Shown: positions 10,801 to 24,434, counted from the first letter of the stretch. The stretch: DNA of 64,000 nucleotides from Echria macrotheca (GCA_030411725.1 MU839838.1:930001-994000), one strand, 5' to 3'. Notes: a model not told the origin generated them from the sequence alone. A program made the numbers and translations.

Positions 10801-13800
10801 GCGCTCCACGATGCTCTGCTCGAGGTTGAACACCTTGCAGACTTCTGCCTTCTCCTCCCTGGTCGCGAGACTCCACATGCCCTGGAACTCGGCATTGTGG
10901 AGAGACAGGCAGCAGGGGATGACGCGCGGAAGCAGGTAAAGAGGAGCCGCTGCACCATGGAAATCGTTGATGTGATAAATGTCTGGGTTGAAACGCTTGT
11001 AGGTCTCCGCGATGCATTGGTTCCAGGCCGAGTAGTAGATAGCGCTGTCGAGGTCGTCCATGCGGTCCGGATACGGCTTGGACGGGCTCTGGAGGCGGAA
11101 GACAGGGGCATCCAGCAGCACGTAGGTGATGTTGCGGAGCTTGTGGTACTGAACCTCGACCGTGTACTGAGAGCCAATGACGGTGATGACCATGGGCTCG
11201 GCCCTCTCGTCGACTGGATAGCCGCCGGGATACCGGTTCTCAAGACCGCCGACGCAGGGGACGACCCAAATGAGATCAACATGACCCAGAGCCTTGCCCA
11301 TCAGCTGGGCCATGACACCGAGACCGCCAATCTTGATCTTAATACCCCAGTCCTCAATGTCGTACTCCATGGTAGCGATCAGAACCTTCTTCCTAGGCGC
11401 ACCAAGATCCATGTTGAGCATCTCGCCAGCGGCGGCCGGGGCGACCGTGATGGCAGTGCCGGGACGCGTCTCTTCATCAGAAGTCGAGCTTTGCGACGTG
11501 TGTTTGTTGCTCTTCGTCTTCATCTCAAAGACTTGGTGAAGCTTCTCGGAGAGCCCATGTTCCTTGGCGTTACCCGCCACATTGTGCTTGACTTTGTAGA
11601 AGGAGCCGGTGAAGATAAAGACGACGATCCATCCAGCCATCAGAGGAAGAATCCAAAGCAAGCTGAAGATGGCAATCTGCCGGTCTCGACTGCCGGTGGG
11701 GAATGTGTTGTACTTCATGGTCGCATCGTCAACTTCGAAGCGCCAGCCGATGTAGGGTGCCGGCGGGGACTTCGTGATATTGACAACGTTCTGGCGCAAG
11801 GACCCGGGCGGTAGACGATCCAGGACAAAGTCAAAGTTGACATCACCGAATATGCGGGTTTGGTCGGGAAGCCCGTCAGGATTCAAACCCCAGACGTTGA
11901 ACTGGAGAGCCGTAGGCCACTCAGCCATGAGCTCGATTGACCACGTGGTATTTCCATCCAAGGTGCTCTGCGACATCTCATTGGGAATGCCGGAGTCGAA
12001 GCCGAAAGCGTTGAAGTGGCCGTTGACAAACAGATGCGGAAAGCGACGAGTGATCCCCCCGACGTCGCCCTCCTGCTGGTGGTGGCTGCTGCCGGCGAGC
12101 TTGCTGAAATATTGACAAATGACATGATCACCGGTCCAAGCCTGGGTGCTGGTCCCGGTCCAGTTCAATGGGGGCATCTTGTAATCTTGCCCGTTGTAGT
12201 CAAGCCAGTCAGTCCAGGACGATGCCCAGTTTGAAGAGCACCTGAATTGCGTAGCTCCTGCCGCATTGTGTCGGACGTGAAGGTCGCCATCCTGTACGTA
12301 TGCGAGCTCGCTCGAGTAGTTGGCGTGACGTGGGAAGACCATCGGGTTGCTGTTTCGCCCAACTCGCAGGAGGAAGTGATCGGTCGAGCCCGTTGTCAAA
12401 CTCTTCGAGCTGTCTGTAGCGTTCCGGACTGTGATGCGGTGGATGCCATCCGGAATGTTGTTGATGGTGGCTGCAAACTCCCAGACCGAAGGAGCCTGGC
12501 CAACCAGCTTGGCCGGCTGTGCATCCAGAGTCCTACACCGGATGGAGTTTTGGTTCAGCGCCACGGTCTCTCCGCTAACCATGTTGGAGGTGATTTCGAT
12601 CGAGTTGCGTACTGAGTCGCAGTCCATCTCGTGCGAGAACTGGATGCTGATGTCTACCGATGTCTGGCGGCCAGCAAAAGATTCAAGCCGGAAATCATGT
12701 CCGGGGAGGAACTGGGTGACGATTGGGACGGGCCCGATCCAGCTATCCTTGGGGACGAACGCTTTGAAGCCCCAAGGCGGGAACTTGTCCATCCTGGAAA
12801 CGCAACCATGGAACAGCGTTGTGTTCCCCTCCAGCGGGAGAGGTGATGCCTCCAGGGTGAACTCATCGTAAGGATAGAGCAGGTTCTTGACGGTGGCACC
12901 CGATCCGAACGGCGAGATTATCGCCGTCTTGGCGTCTGAGCAGTTGAACTGGTAGTCGACTTCATGATCCTCATTTCCAAACACAAGCCAAACAGGGTCA
13001 TTACCGCCGCCAACTCCGGTGAAATCTTGCAGTCCCTGGTGCGCCAAGCGAACGTTGCTCCACAAACCCAATTCCGTGCCGGTGCCTTCTGAACCCGGCA
13101 GGTAGATCCAATGCGTGTGGTTGGAAAGCTGGAACATGTCGAAGCCATCATTGAGCACGGGATAGTGGGAACGGAGCTCGAGAAATCGCTTGAGGATTCC
13201 GTGGACAGGGTGCGATGGATCCCGGTGGTCCAAGCTGACATTCGGATCGTCGCATCCGTAGAGGGCGGCGTCGAGCGGGAAGTTGAAGTACTTTTCGGAA
13301 CCAACCTTGTAGCAGCCGTGCAACTCCCAGGCTACCGTCGAAGTCATGGGTTGACGTCCGTAGAGGTAGTTACCCGCGATGTTTTCAAGTACGTAGAAAG
13401 CCTGCTCCTCACCCCAGTTGATAATCGGAATGCCGGGAAGCAAGAGCGTCGTGATGAAAGCTCCAACCAAAAACTTGTCGGTACCGTTTAGAATTGATGG
13501 CCATCGGAACACATCCTGATTGGACACTCCGAACATGTGGCGAGGGTCAAACTTCCCGGTGTTGGCATTGACAAAGTCATTTGACACCAACATGTCTTGC
13601 CATCCTTCGGCCCAGTTCGTTCTCGTGTCCATCTCGGCGCCGTACACTCCATCAATCCCGAGGAAGCGGGTGAGTGCCCGGTAGGCTGAATAGTGAAAGC
13701 ATGCCGAGTCGAGTGCGTGTTTGGTCCGGATATGGGTCGATGCACCCGTCTCATTGGTCGAGTTGAGCCCTTGGTCGACGTTTTCAAAAAACATCTGGGG

Positions 13801-14992
13801 TTCCATACCGCGGCCGAAGTACAGCGCGCCAAGGGCGTTACCTCCGACGATTTCACCGGGAATGAAGAAATTCTCCTTGCCGAAACGGCGAGCGCACTGT
13901 CGGATGTAGTCTGACCATTCAGCCTGAGCGTCAACCGTGATGGTGAGGGCCTTGTCGATACGGAAGCCATCAATGTCGAGTGAAGCGATGGTGATGCACG
14001 AAAAGTGCTTGATCTTGTCGAGCACGCTTGGTCGCCACTCGCGAAGGCGATCCTGGACGAAACCGAATTTTGACAGCTGCTTCTGCCATTCGGGGTACAC
14101 GCCGAAAGACTCAACGTCGCCATACTATTCCATGTTAGTCACCCAAGTCACAGCCTCTATCATCCTGTAAACATACCTGATCGAAATCGCTGTCGAGACA
14201 GCCAGCTTCCTGCATTTGAGATGTAACATTGGTCCCAACTGGCACTCCCGTCTCATCCCAAAACCTCGGATACTCGCAGCTGACTCGTTCTTCGCTGACC
14301 TGAAAATCCCAGTACCGCCTGCTCGACTTCCAGATCGCATTGTGCTCGGTGAAGCTGAATGGGGTCGTCTCGTTCAAGTAGCCTTCGAAGCCGATGAGGT
14401 CGCCCATGGTCGACATGGTGTTCTCCAACACGATGTACATGCCACGGCTGTGGATCTCGTCGATGGCCTTGCGCCATGTTTCGATGGTACCAAAGTGCTG
14501 ATCCAACAAGGTCAAGTCGAGCGGACTGAAGCTGTCTGCCGACCATGGCTGGTTGATGAAGGGACTCCCGGAGACGTACAGTGCCTGAGATCATGTGAGA
14601 TTCCACTTCCCAAAGCGGATGATGATGAGACAAACCTTGATGCCCAGACCCTGGAGGTAGTCCAGGCTGTCGACGAGACCGCTGATATCACCACCCGCCC
14701 GCAGCTGAGTAGAGAGGATGTCGACCTCAAAGGCGGTCTGGTTGGCATTATCGTTTGACGGATCGCCGTTCACGAATCTGTCGAGAAAGAGGGAATAGAA
14801 CGGCATCCGCCAGTTATCCGGCGAGGGATGGTATTGGTGGTCGGGCCACTCTCCCCAGTATTCCAGGGGGGATGTGGCCGACTTGTTCTGGTTGAGGTTG
14901 TATGCCTCATACTCGGGGAAGTAGGGAAGAGCGAAGGTATGTGAAGCCAAAACAGATAGGAAAACGAATGACCCGAGTAATGCACCCATCAT
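7811..14992 (-). CDS. ags1: Alpha-1,3-glucan synthase
   Basis: Five exons: complement(14636..14992), (14177..14584), (10146..14124), (8499..10096) and (7811..8443). All introns are 49-55 nt with GT-AG ends, and all phases agree, giving 2324 residues. The enzyme makes cell-wall alpha-1,3-glucan at the plasma membrane. Domain order is classical: a signal peptide (MMGALLGSFVFLSVLAS...), an extracellular GH13 amylase-like domain with DGFRIDKA (Asp312) and PGEIVGG (Glu346), a transmembrane segment near residue 1075, an intracellular GT5 starch/glycogen-synthase-like domain from about 1165 (KIGGLGVMAQ binding loop, EPFGLVAVEFG near its end), a Ser/Pro-rich linker, and a multi-spanning export-like region from about 1900 to the end. 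Two adjacent ATGs mark the start; 14992 is the first. Length is slightly below the usual 2400. No amylase gene is adjacent, unlike some Aspergillus glucan clusters. Confidence 0.97.
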
Positions 14993-17666
14993 GAAAACCT
15001 GAGAACGAATGACAAGCCCGACATGAATCAGGTCGAGCAAAGCGAAGGGACGGGAAAGCACGCGGGAAAGGAAGAGAGGAGAGAGTCGAAGGTTCGTTGG
15101 ATGTTGAGATCGACAGGGCAACCGGGAGGTGATTACACAGCTCGTCGAGCCCCCGACCTCCCTAGCGGAGTCTCCATACCGAGCTCTTCGTGGAGGCTGG
15201 AGCTGGGCCCGACACTATTGCTCCTGGATGACAACGCCACTCGTTCGAGCCTAACGCAGGATATTGTCCCAGCTGTCATGGCTCGGGGCGCGCGGTATTG
15301 GGCTGAGCCTCCAGCAAGTTCCAGGAACCCATGGAAGGCATGCAGGATGTGAATATGTAAGACGCCATCACCTTGGATCCCCTTGGCGTGTCAGGATCCC
15401 CCAGGGGTGCTCGTGTCTGGCCCGCGGTAACCAGGAAATGCGGTGAAACCGCCTCTCAAGGCGGACTCGGTTGCCGCCCTGGGACGGACGGGTCATTGCA
15501 GAGGCACCCGGTCATGGCGTCGTGGAGCCTGAGATAATGTCGGGGCAAGGATACTGCCCCTTTTGGCCATCTATTTTTGCACCGTCATCGATCCGCCTCG
15601 ACTTCCACGGCGGGATACCGCACCTTGTCGACATGTCATCCAATATTGTGGTGATGAGGACCAACTATTTGACGACGATGATGTCCGGCTCGCCCTTCAA
15701 CCAGCTGCAGCAGATTCAGCAGCGCGTCAGAAGCCAAGAGATCGAAACAAATAGTCGACTTCATGGTCGAATATTGGCCATGAGCAGCCAAAGAGAGGCT
15801 CTCTGGGGCCAGACGATGTGATCGACAGGCCGTGGGGGTTCATCCGATCTTCTGGGCCACGCTGTGTGGTGGGACGGTGGGCGGCTGAGGTCGAGACACC
15901 AGGAGGATACGTACCCAAGCAACCAAGCAAGCCAAGCAAGCCAGGCTCGGGCCAAACTTCCCACTGGGTACCAAGCAGAGACGCGAGAAGGGCCAGTGAG
16001 GGTGCCCATTGGCTGGGGTGCGACCATATCATACAGCCACCGAGTTTCGACAGCTTCCAAGGAGTGGTCGGTACCTGGCACAGTGGGCGGCAGTCAAACG
16101 CCATCGACACGAGGCAGGGGTTTGGGCTGCACGGCACACAGAGTTACTCATCGTGTTTGGTGAAAAATCTTCCGTTTGACAAACACCGCCTGGTGCCAGC
16201 TGAAGGCTGCTGTGTGTTCCCGCCAATCTGCTATCTGGTGCGGTGGGGCCTGGCCTTGAAAAACCTGCTCCGGGTGCATAACGTTACCTTCCTACTGGTA
16301 TCTCCTGGACCAACCGTGTTTGCAGGCGGTCCAACGTCTTCGGAATCTCGCGGTTTGTTGTCGTCTGTCATCCGTCCATTTTCTGCATCGTCCTTTGGAA
16401 GTGGGGGATGTCGTTATCAATTTTACGATGCGGAGCCAACCCAAGACATCGCTGACGAAAAGATAATCAGATGGCGGCCGCCGATCCCTGAGGCGTCAGA
16501 GGCGAGTCGCCGGGCCGTTTTCCGTGAGGCAAAAGGAATACGCCGTGTCAGCGGTACCTAGGCTTGGCGGCACAACGGGTCGGAACGCCACAGGCAGCCG
16601 GGTAGCTCTGGACCGGGTTTGCGTTCCATGTGGCATGGGTCGTATCATCAAGCGACGCCTCGAGATAGCGGCGGGTGATAACAATTTGTGTACCGAGAGT
16701 ACTCGTTTCAGTAGAGGAACATTAGGGCTGAGCAGGCGCCCCGGCACAGTCCCTGGCCACAGTCCGTCACGATCGCTGGGACCAAGCGAGGATCTGCTCC
16801 CCTGGCGACGCGCTTCTGCTCTTTTGCTTAGCGCTGCAACCCCCCCTTGCTCTCACTAAGCCGACGGGCGGTTTTTCAGCCGCATCGCAGCAGGGGTGCC
16901 CAAGACAGACACATCAATCGCCAACGACATTCACCAAGAGCCGTACCGACCAGGGCTCGGTCGCCCGGGACCCTGGCGCAAAGATAGCCGCAACCGGAAA
17001 ACGCACCCTTCGATTCGCTGGAGAGGGACCTCGCCGGCACACACACCTTCTTCCGAGCACGGCACCCTCCGTGTGAGCACGTCTTGGCCCTCATCTTGGC
17101 ACTCGACAAGCAACACGGCTCCCACCACCTCCGCGGCGTGCCGACCGACCCACCACACCAGAAAAAGCCCGTCAGAAAGGAGTGCCAGCCTGGTGCTGGT
17201 CATCGCATGAAAAGTGCTTTCGGCGAGGAATCGAACCCCTTGCCCTTGCAGATTTCCGTGCTTATCCGCCGCATTCAGTAGCCTTGTCGACCCTGAATCC
17301 GAAAATCGGTGACTGTGTTGCCCCCTGCCAGATTGGTGTTTTATTTCTTTTCCGTGTTGAGTAATATTCATGCTCTTCGTCAGGCTCCAAGGCCATAATG
17401 ATTGTGGATTGATCAGGCTGCGATAGCTCCACAGAGCAGGCCATCATGTCCGCTCTCACTGCGTTCGTCATCACCGTCTCCTGCTTCTGACGCGTTCACT
17501 CTCACTCTCTCTTCTCTGTGTGATTCACACCTGTCGCTCGTTTGCTCCCCCCAAGGCTCTCTCTGTTTGTTGGCGTCAGCCGTCCACTCGTTATCTGTCT
17601 AACCCCACAACATTCGTTTTTTTGTGTCTTTTTCTCTTCGGCGAAGCGCCTCCCTATTGAACAATC
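14993..17666. other. Long intergenic region upstream of glucan synthase
   Basis: These 2.7 kb lie between divergently transcribed genes (glucan synthase minus, HsbA-like plus). The open frames inside it (for example 15818-16561 plus) show no start context, introns or recognisable motif and are treated as chance. AAGCAAGC-type short repeats occur near 15915-15950. A tRNA-like sequence is listed at 17217-17305. The final 200 bases before 17667 are a CT-rich leader. Confidence 0.5.
17217..17305 (-). other. tRNA-like sequence with intact B-box, probably degenerate
   Basis: On the minus strand, TTTTCGG and CCGAAAG can pair as an acceptor stem. A four-pair D-stem (TCAG/CTGA) follows, and the T-arm carries GGTTCGATTCC, a perfect polymerase III B-box. 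A TTTT run lies just after the 3' end. The anticodon arm can form GCGGA/TCTGC, but its loop is 12 rather than 7 nt and lacks a T at the usual place, so the anticodon (GGA?) is doubtful. It is either a degenerate tRNA or a coincidental fold. Confidence 0.25.
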
Positions 17667-18569
17667 ATGAGGCTGGGACGCATCTCGACGGGCGGGCTGG
17701 CTCGGATTCTGCTCATGTCTCTGCTAGGAACATGGATGGCGGCGGCGCCAGCCCGCGCCGCCATGTCGGCCTCCGACATCCAGCTGGCGTGTAACAGTCT
17801 GGCTCACATGGCCTTTGATCTCAAGGACCTGGTGAATGTCGTAGCCTCCATGAGGAACCCGGGTCCTTTCCAGGTAGGTTTTTTTCTGTCTGTGTGACCG
17901 ACACCGAGCGTTACCCGTCATCCGACCGTCCGGTGTTTGTGTCTTGATCAGCAAGAACTGCGGACACATATCTGCAAGCAAGCAAGCAGGAACGGCGTGG
18001 CTGACGTGCAGTTCTGAACACAAAAGGACATCCTGGACGAGTTCAGTGATATTTCCGACTCTTGCCTCTCCAACGTCTCACTCATGATTCGGTCGTCCGT
18101 CATCACGGCCCAGGGAGACCAGCAGCTTGTTTACGAGGCATATTCTTATGTGAGTGATTGATGATCCCCTCCCTTTCTGGTCAAGATCTTGCGTCATTCC
18201 AAGTTCTCAGTCAACCGGGAAGCTTTTAAAATCTGTCGTCATCATCTCTCTGACTGCAGTCTTTTGTCGCTCCAGTTCGTCCAGGGCCTGTTCGAGTTGA
18301 TGGACGCCGTGACCGACTCCGCCCCTGCCATGATCGAGGTCGACAAGCAGGCCGAGTTCCGCATCCCATCCGCCATCGACCGTCTCTCGGGCGTCGCCGA
18401 CGCGCTGCTCTTTCAGGTCATCGCCATCTTCCCCACCGACACGAGCTACAGCCAGCAGTCGGCGAACCAAAAGTCCCAGGTCGACTCGCACTTTCGACAC
18501 GCCGCACATGCTTTCCATCTCGCTACCGCCAACACAGGCGCGCCGTATTCAAACACGACGGTTGTTTGA
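17667..18569 (+). CDS. Small secreted protein, HsbA/galactomannoprotein-like
   Basis: Exons 17667-17873, 18027-18149 and 18276-18569 (introns 153 and 126 nt, all phase 0) encode 207 residues. The N-terminus has a basic start and a hydrophobic core ending AAPARAAMSA, a good signal peptide. The mature part is all-helical and of low complexity: an S-D-I-x-x-A start, a V-x-G-L-F-E-L-M-D helix, then I-F-P followed by a final helix with H-F-R-H-A-A-H-A-F. That pattern and length resemble the fungal hydrophobic-surface-binding protein A / cell-wall galactomannoprotein group, which binds hydrophobic surfaces or lipids outside the cell. The assignment is by overall pattern, not by a diagnostic residue. 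The intron 1 acceptor is AAAAG; an earlier CAG would introduce a stop at once. Confidence 0.7.
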
Positions 18570-21500
18570 TTATGTGCATGAATTTCGGTGGAGAATTCCA
18601 TCCGTCATATGTAGTCTCGTCATCGATGTGGGAGTGTGGGAGGGTCTGATTCGTATATACAAGTTCCGTATCTGCTGTATTAATAGTAGTAGCCCTCGTG
18701 GCGGTGGAGCGTCCCGGGTGGTCCGACCCAGATGCTTCATCGCCCCGATTAATAACCTTTTTGCTTCCCGTCATGTCATTCTCTGTGTGACCGTCTGATA
18801 AAACCTTCCGATCCATGGATGTTTTTCTCTCCGAGAACCTGTCGTGGTCGTACCACGTCATCGGCCTCTCCCGACATGAGCTACTGGGTGGAAGGGTTCT
18901 GCCTGTAAACACTGTCCCAAATACGAGAGGCCTCAGGTACCACGGCATCCATTCACTGCAGTCGCGCGTCTGCACATACGAACGCACGAACCACATCCGC
19001 AAACCAAGGGGGGAAAAAGATACGTAGCAAACGACACAGGCCGTATGAGTCAAAATGAAATCATGAATTCCACAGATCTTGGATCGGACCCTCATCCCTT
19101 CCCTCCACATCTGCTCCGTGTCACACTGTCGGTTAGTTGCCCATTGGGCGAGAAAAATGCTTCCATTTTAAGCAACCAATGCGCTTGTTTGTCCCGTTTG
19201 TTTTCCCGCATCTACACGTCGGGATTGGCCGATGGCCCATTCATTTTTCTTTATCTTTTATCTGTTCCTCGCAAAAAAACCGGATCTGAGCCGACCGCGC
19301 CGACCGAATGAATGGCTCGCTGATGGCACTGGGCCTAGGCCCCTGAGACCCCAAGAGCCTTGGCACCCCTGACAGCTGAGCGTGTTTCACGTTTCGCACT
19401 CCCGCCCGCGCCGCAACGGACCGACAACCGACCGCCGCGATGGGTACCTAAATGCGGGCAGGTTTGCGGTGTTTTGAATGAGGGAGAATTCTCTATAGGC
19501 GGCGTCGCTGTGACTCTGAAAATCCCATGTGAAATTGGTGGACAATGGGAACCTGGAATCCAGCCGAGCTCGAGGAGCAGGAGTTTCGCCGTTTGAAATT
19601 CAGGGGTTGGGCAAGGCTCTGGCGACGGCACAGTCGAGACCTGTGCGCCGGGCTGTGGTTACTGATGCCAACTCCGACGGCTGATTGCGCATTGGGAAAG
19701 GGTGGAAGGTTTTGTGGTGAGATGTCGCGGAATAGGGGCACCGAGCAAAGGTCGGAAACGCTCCTCGGAAATACTCCAACGAGAGTCATTACCACACGAA
19801 ATGGCCTACATACAAGCATCATTGGCTTCTTTGACGGAGTCACTGCGGACTCTCCCATTTGGCATCGTAGTTGTATATCATCGCTGTAAACAGTGGCAAG
19901 ATTCCAGGCACATTTGATATACAAATCTCTTGATATATCTCGCTAGGTAGGTAATTGGCGAGTGTGAAAACTGAGACTAGACGCAATGAAGAATTTGAAC
20001 TCGTTAATCTAAACGTAAAATGACTGATTTGCCTCGGTTCTACATGAAAAATAAGGTCGTAAAAGTCTGAAGAAAGAAAATATAACGACATGCAAAGATA
20101 ACCGGATCTGGCTCCGGAGCCGACTTCGCGGGTAATTAGCGAGGTCATATACACCAGTAAATGGAATGTGAAAATCAATGAAGCTGCTGCGTGCTACAGG
20201 AAAGAAACTAACTACAACATCGGTTCGAGTGGTGACTTTGAGAAATGCAAGGGGCGATATTCGAGGGAGAAGAGAATGAGAAGATATCGATTTCTGGGAC
20301 AGATACAAACACAAACAACTACAAAGTTTGTTTCCAGGCCTGTACGGTGCTCGGGTGGGCTAGACCTGTATCTTTGATCCATAACAGACATATTCTGTAG
20401 GCTTTATTCTGCTGGAAGACGATATAAACTGGAATTGATGATCATCCGCTTGTGCGAGGGCTCTTAGGAGAGGCATATACACACTGTCACTTGCGTCACT
20501 ATCAAACAGTTACATCGATCGATGTCAGTTCTGGCCTTTAATAGTTTGGGGAACGTTATAACCCACAGTCTTTCCGGTTCACTAATTCCAGAGATAAAGT
20601 GTCGTGCGAGAGCAAAAGGTTATTCCCGTCCGCACACAGCCCAGTACCGCTTGAACCACTAATGGGTTACACAGGAGAAAACCATTGACGAAAACAACGA
20701 AACTTGGCGTGTTGACCAGTCATAGGACTTGACATCTTGCTAACCCTTTGAAAGTCATATGGCTAACTCTACGTGCAGCAGATATCACTACCGGCAGGTA
20801 TATGGGGTACGTATTGTTGTCCATACTGTGGGAACCTGAGCTCTCAGACTCGTGTATTGGGGTAAGATCTGGTCAGCTTGGTCAGCTTGGCTGGGCCAGA
20901 CCATCTATCTATCTTTCCTTCTGTTGCATCGATTTACTTCGCTCCGAATAGCTTCATCCGTTTCCCTGCAAGACAACACGAAATACAAGACATCGACATC
21001 AGTCCGACGTCCACCAGCAGCGCTGGCGATTCTCTCCCCGTCAGGGTGCCTGAATCCTCACACATGCTAACTCCGAATACTCTATTAAAATCTCAGGTCA
21101 GCTAAACATTTAGTTATATTCACGCCAAATGGCCTAAGAAAACACATAGCACCGGGTCACTCATCTCAGTCACCAGTGACGAGGTGAAATCCTACACTTC
21201 CAAGTATACCGCACACACTCGCGAATCAGCATTCTATCTCAGTTCAGTATAGTCTGTATAACGCAGGGACCACAGACTTTTGCCATTACTGATAAGACCG
21301 ACCCATCACCGGATCCGCTTCTCGCCACCCACCAACTCCCGGAAATGATCCTACCAGAATCCTATTCATCCGCCTCGTACTATGACTTCCCCAACAATCC
21401 ACACACCTATACAAATACGCCTTACTATTTACTCTCGTATCAGCCAGTTCTCGGGGGGAATTTGACATGCCTTCTCGCGCCCCTTCAGCATACCTGTCTT

Positions 21501-23325
21501 CTATCCAGCTTCCGCTGTTTTGTTAATAAGCGAGATGATGTGCATAGCCTCAAGGCAGTACTGGTACGTGGAGGACAGGGGCATTGGGTAACTATCTGTT
21601 AGATACATCGGGAGCTCCCCCCATCTGCAGCTAGATCTTGGTTCGCTCAACTACCTAACCAGTTCTTGCAAGACCTCTCAGTACCTGCGTAAACCAGAGC
21701 TGTCCGTCTCATTCGCGTCCTTTCTCAGTACAGCATGGCACAACGCATTTCCTTCTCCCCCAAATACCTAGGTACTCTCCAAGGCTCACCAAGAATATCC
21801 CTCCAAGCACTGTCCTTGCCCACAAATACTCCGTAAGCCATGACTGATGAAGGAATCTCGATCCTTCATCCGCCGAGGAGCGGAACAACCCGACATCAGT
21901 CAACGTAGATCCCCACTCAAAAGGGGTAACAAAAGATCTTTGTCCCAATCCCCTGGTTAAAAAAGAGCACGCACGTTCCATTTCGGCCCGTCCGAACGGA
22001 CCGATCATGATGTGGGTATGATATGCATTTATATCGCTCATCCCGGTGCGCAGAGATCTGCGATCTTACATCCCTCCCTCACCCAGAAGCCCTTTCTCAT
22101 CTGTTTCCGATACGAGTTGGATCTCACTCCAGCCCAGGGGCCAAAAACCCTCCTCCCCATCCCACGTCGAAAAAAAACTACATACCCTTTTCCATATCAA
22201 TTCCCCGTTATGAATGAATGTCTCGCCCTCAGTAATAATAAGCGCCGCAAATCCTTGATCGATCCCATACCCCAAAAATTGTGAACTCGACAACAAGTGT
22301 GTCGTCGGATATGTCCCCTGTCCCTTCCCTCGCCCCTAGTTCGGAAATGCCGATCACAACCAACCCAAAAACCCAAAGTGACAGCGCGATAAGCCTCCCC
22401 TGTCACAGAATGTTCCTTGGCAGGGGGGTAACAAACGCCCCGATCTTCCACGTGACTAAGCCACGATGCATCCGCGTTTATGGTTTAACTCATCCAAAGA
22501 CAACGGACAGATAAGAGAGAAGTAAATCGGACATGTACACTACCTTAGATACTATACCTTATCTTTCATGTCCTGTTCCTGTCCCACACAAGTGTGGTCC
22601 GGTCTGACGATCTTCAAGAGAAAATCTCCCACATCAGCATCATCATCATCAGCTCGTATCCCACCCGTAACCACCTAACCGACAGCCATACGGCGCGTCG
22701 GCGAGTTTGCCCAGAAGAGAAGAACCCAACCCAAACAAAAAAAAAACCCACAGTCCGGGTTCAATCATCACTGTGTGAGATGGGTGTAAGAAAAATAAAC
22801 CGGGGCGATATCGTATTTCCCTTGTCTCCCCCAAAATACAAACTCGGCTGTCGTTCGTTCCTGGAAAAGACGTTAGTGATGCGGCTCCTTGTGGCGTTCG
22901 CCGGCGCCACGCACCCGGGAAGCAAAACCCCTCACGGACACACCCACCCCTCAACTGCCCCACCGTTGCACTCTACTCTACCCAGGAGAATCCCAGCCAA
23001 GCAAAGAGGGGAAGGCGGGAAACACAAAATAGCCTGAATAGAATCACCTCGTCGTCATGCGCAACAGCCAATTCTGTTTCGAATATACCGCCCGTGGTAC
23101 GGAGTACGTTGGCGGGGAGAGAGGGGAGGAGCGGGAAATGCGACCTCGCGGGGTCCTCCTCGACAACCTCAATGGGATGAACATTCGACTTTCCTTTCAT
23201 CTCAATATCTGGTACAACCAAACCTCCAATCCTCCAATCCCACACACACTCACTCTGACATCATCTTACTGATCCCCGCCGCATTCCCACCCACGACCGA
23301 CTACCCAACCCCCTAATAAAAAACC
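18570..23325. other. 4.7-kb gene-poor region
   Basis: No gene can be supported on either strand: open frames are short, overlap randomly and lack splice-compatible continuation. The sequence is more A/T-rich than the gene blocks, with TAGGTA/TACCTA motifs (for example 19944, 21650, 21770). It probably combines the long 5' flank of the epimerase gene with decayed sequence. No transposase or reverse-transcriptase motif was seen. Confidence 0.5.
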
Positions 23326-24434
23326 ATGGCCGACGACGCCCCCGTGTCCTTCCTCCCCCTAGGCGCCATAATCCAAGAGCTCCGCGTCGGCGGGACCAAC
23401 ATAGTCCAGGGCTTCCCGACCCAAGCGCTCTACGAGAGCCACAACGACCCCTTCTTCGGCGAGACCATCGGCCGCGTGGCCAACCGCATCGGCGGCGCCA
23501 AGCTCAACAGCCTCAACGGCGGCAAGACCTATAGCCTGGCGACCAACAACGGCCCCAACAACCTGCACGGCGGCGTCATCGGCTGGGGCAAGAAGATCTG
23601 GGACGGACCCAAACCCGTCGGCGTCATCCGCGAAATCCCCGGCATCGGCGAGCTCGACGGCGGCGGCGGCGAGAGCGTCAAGTTCACCCTCGTCAGCCCC
23701 GACGGCGACGAGGGCTTCCCCGGCGAGGTCGCGGCCAGCGTCGTGTACACCGTCGGCAAGCAGCTACAGAAAGAAAATGGGAAGGAGGTGCTCGTCCTGG
23801 GGATTGAGTACGAGGCCGAGCTGTTGAGCGGTGCCGATGAGACCGTCATCAACATGACCAACCACTCGTGAGTCTCTTCTTTAATTACTTATGATCGTGG
23901 TGGGCATCATGTTCACTTGGATGGGATGTCAGGTACTTCAACCTCACCGGCGGCCCATCGATCGAAGGGACCGTGGTCACGCTGGCGACCAACAGCTACC
24001 TCCCCGTTGACGACGGCGGCATCCCGACTGGTGGCCCCACGGCCTTCAGCAAGGTCGAGGGCAACAAGGCCTTCACTCTCGGTGCTGTCGAGCCCGATAT
24101 CGATGACTGCTTCGTCATCAACGAGGACGCCGGCTCTGTCCCCATCGACACCCGCGGCTCTCCGCTGCAGAAGCTGGTCTGGGCTCATCACCCCGAGTCC
24201 AAGATCCATCTGGAGGTGTACAGCACCGAGCCGGCGTTCCAGTTCTACACTGGCAAATACATCGACGTGCCTGCGGTTGCTGGCCTCCCTGCTCGCCGCG
24301 CGCGGAGTGGTTTCTGCGTCGAGCCAAGCCGATATGTCAATGCTGCTAATGAGGAGGCGTGGAAGAGCCAGATGCTCCTGAAGAAGGGAGAGAAGTATGG
24401 CTGCCGTATTGTCTACCGTGCTTGGAAGGAGTGA
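23326..24434 (+). CDS. Aldose 1-epimerase (galactose mutarotase-like)
   Basis: Exons 23326-23867 and 23933-24434, with a 65-nt intron, give 347 residues, the family's usual length. The enzyme interconverts alpha and beta anomers of aldoses such as galactose and glucose in the cytosol. Visible family motifs are GRVANRIGGAKL near residue 50, NNLHGG with the conserved His near residue 85, the NHSYFNLTG motif with the second catalytic His, which spans the splice junction, and GFCVEPSRYVNA near residue 325 carrying the catalytic Glu. There is no signal peptide. The gene ends 80 bp from the convergent ligase gene. A galactose-specific role is inferred from the family only. Confidence 0.95.

Noticed and set aside
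10732..11814. 360-codon open frame on the plus strand inside the glucan synthase gene
   Set aside because: It is the antisense shadow of the GT5 and linker part of the alpha-1,3-glucan synthase, whose own frame has clear catalytic motifs.
15818..16561. 247-codon plus-strand frame upstream of the glucan synthase gene
   Set aside because: No recognisable domain, odd composition and no conserved start or splice signals; treated as chance.
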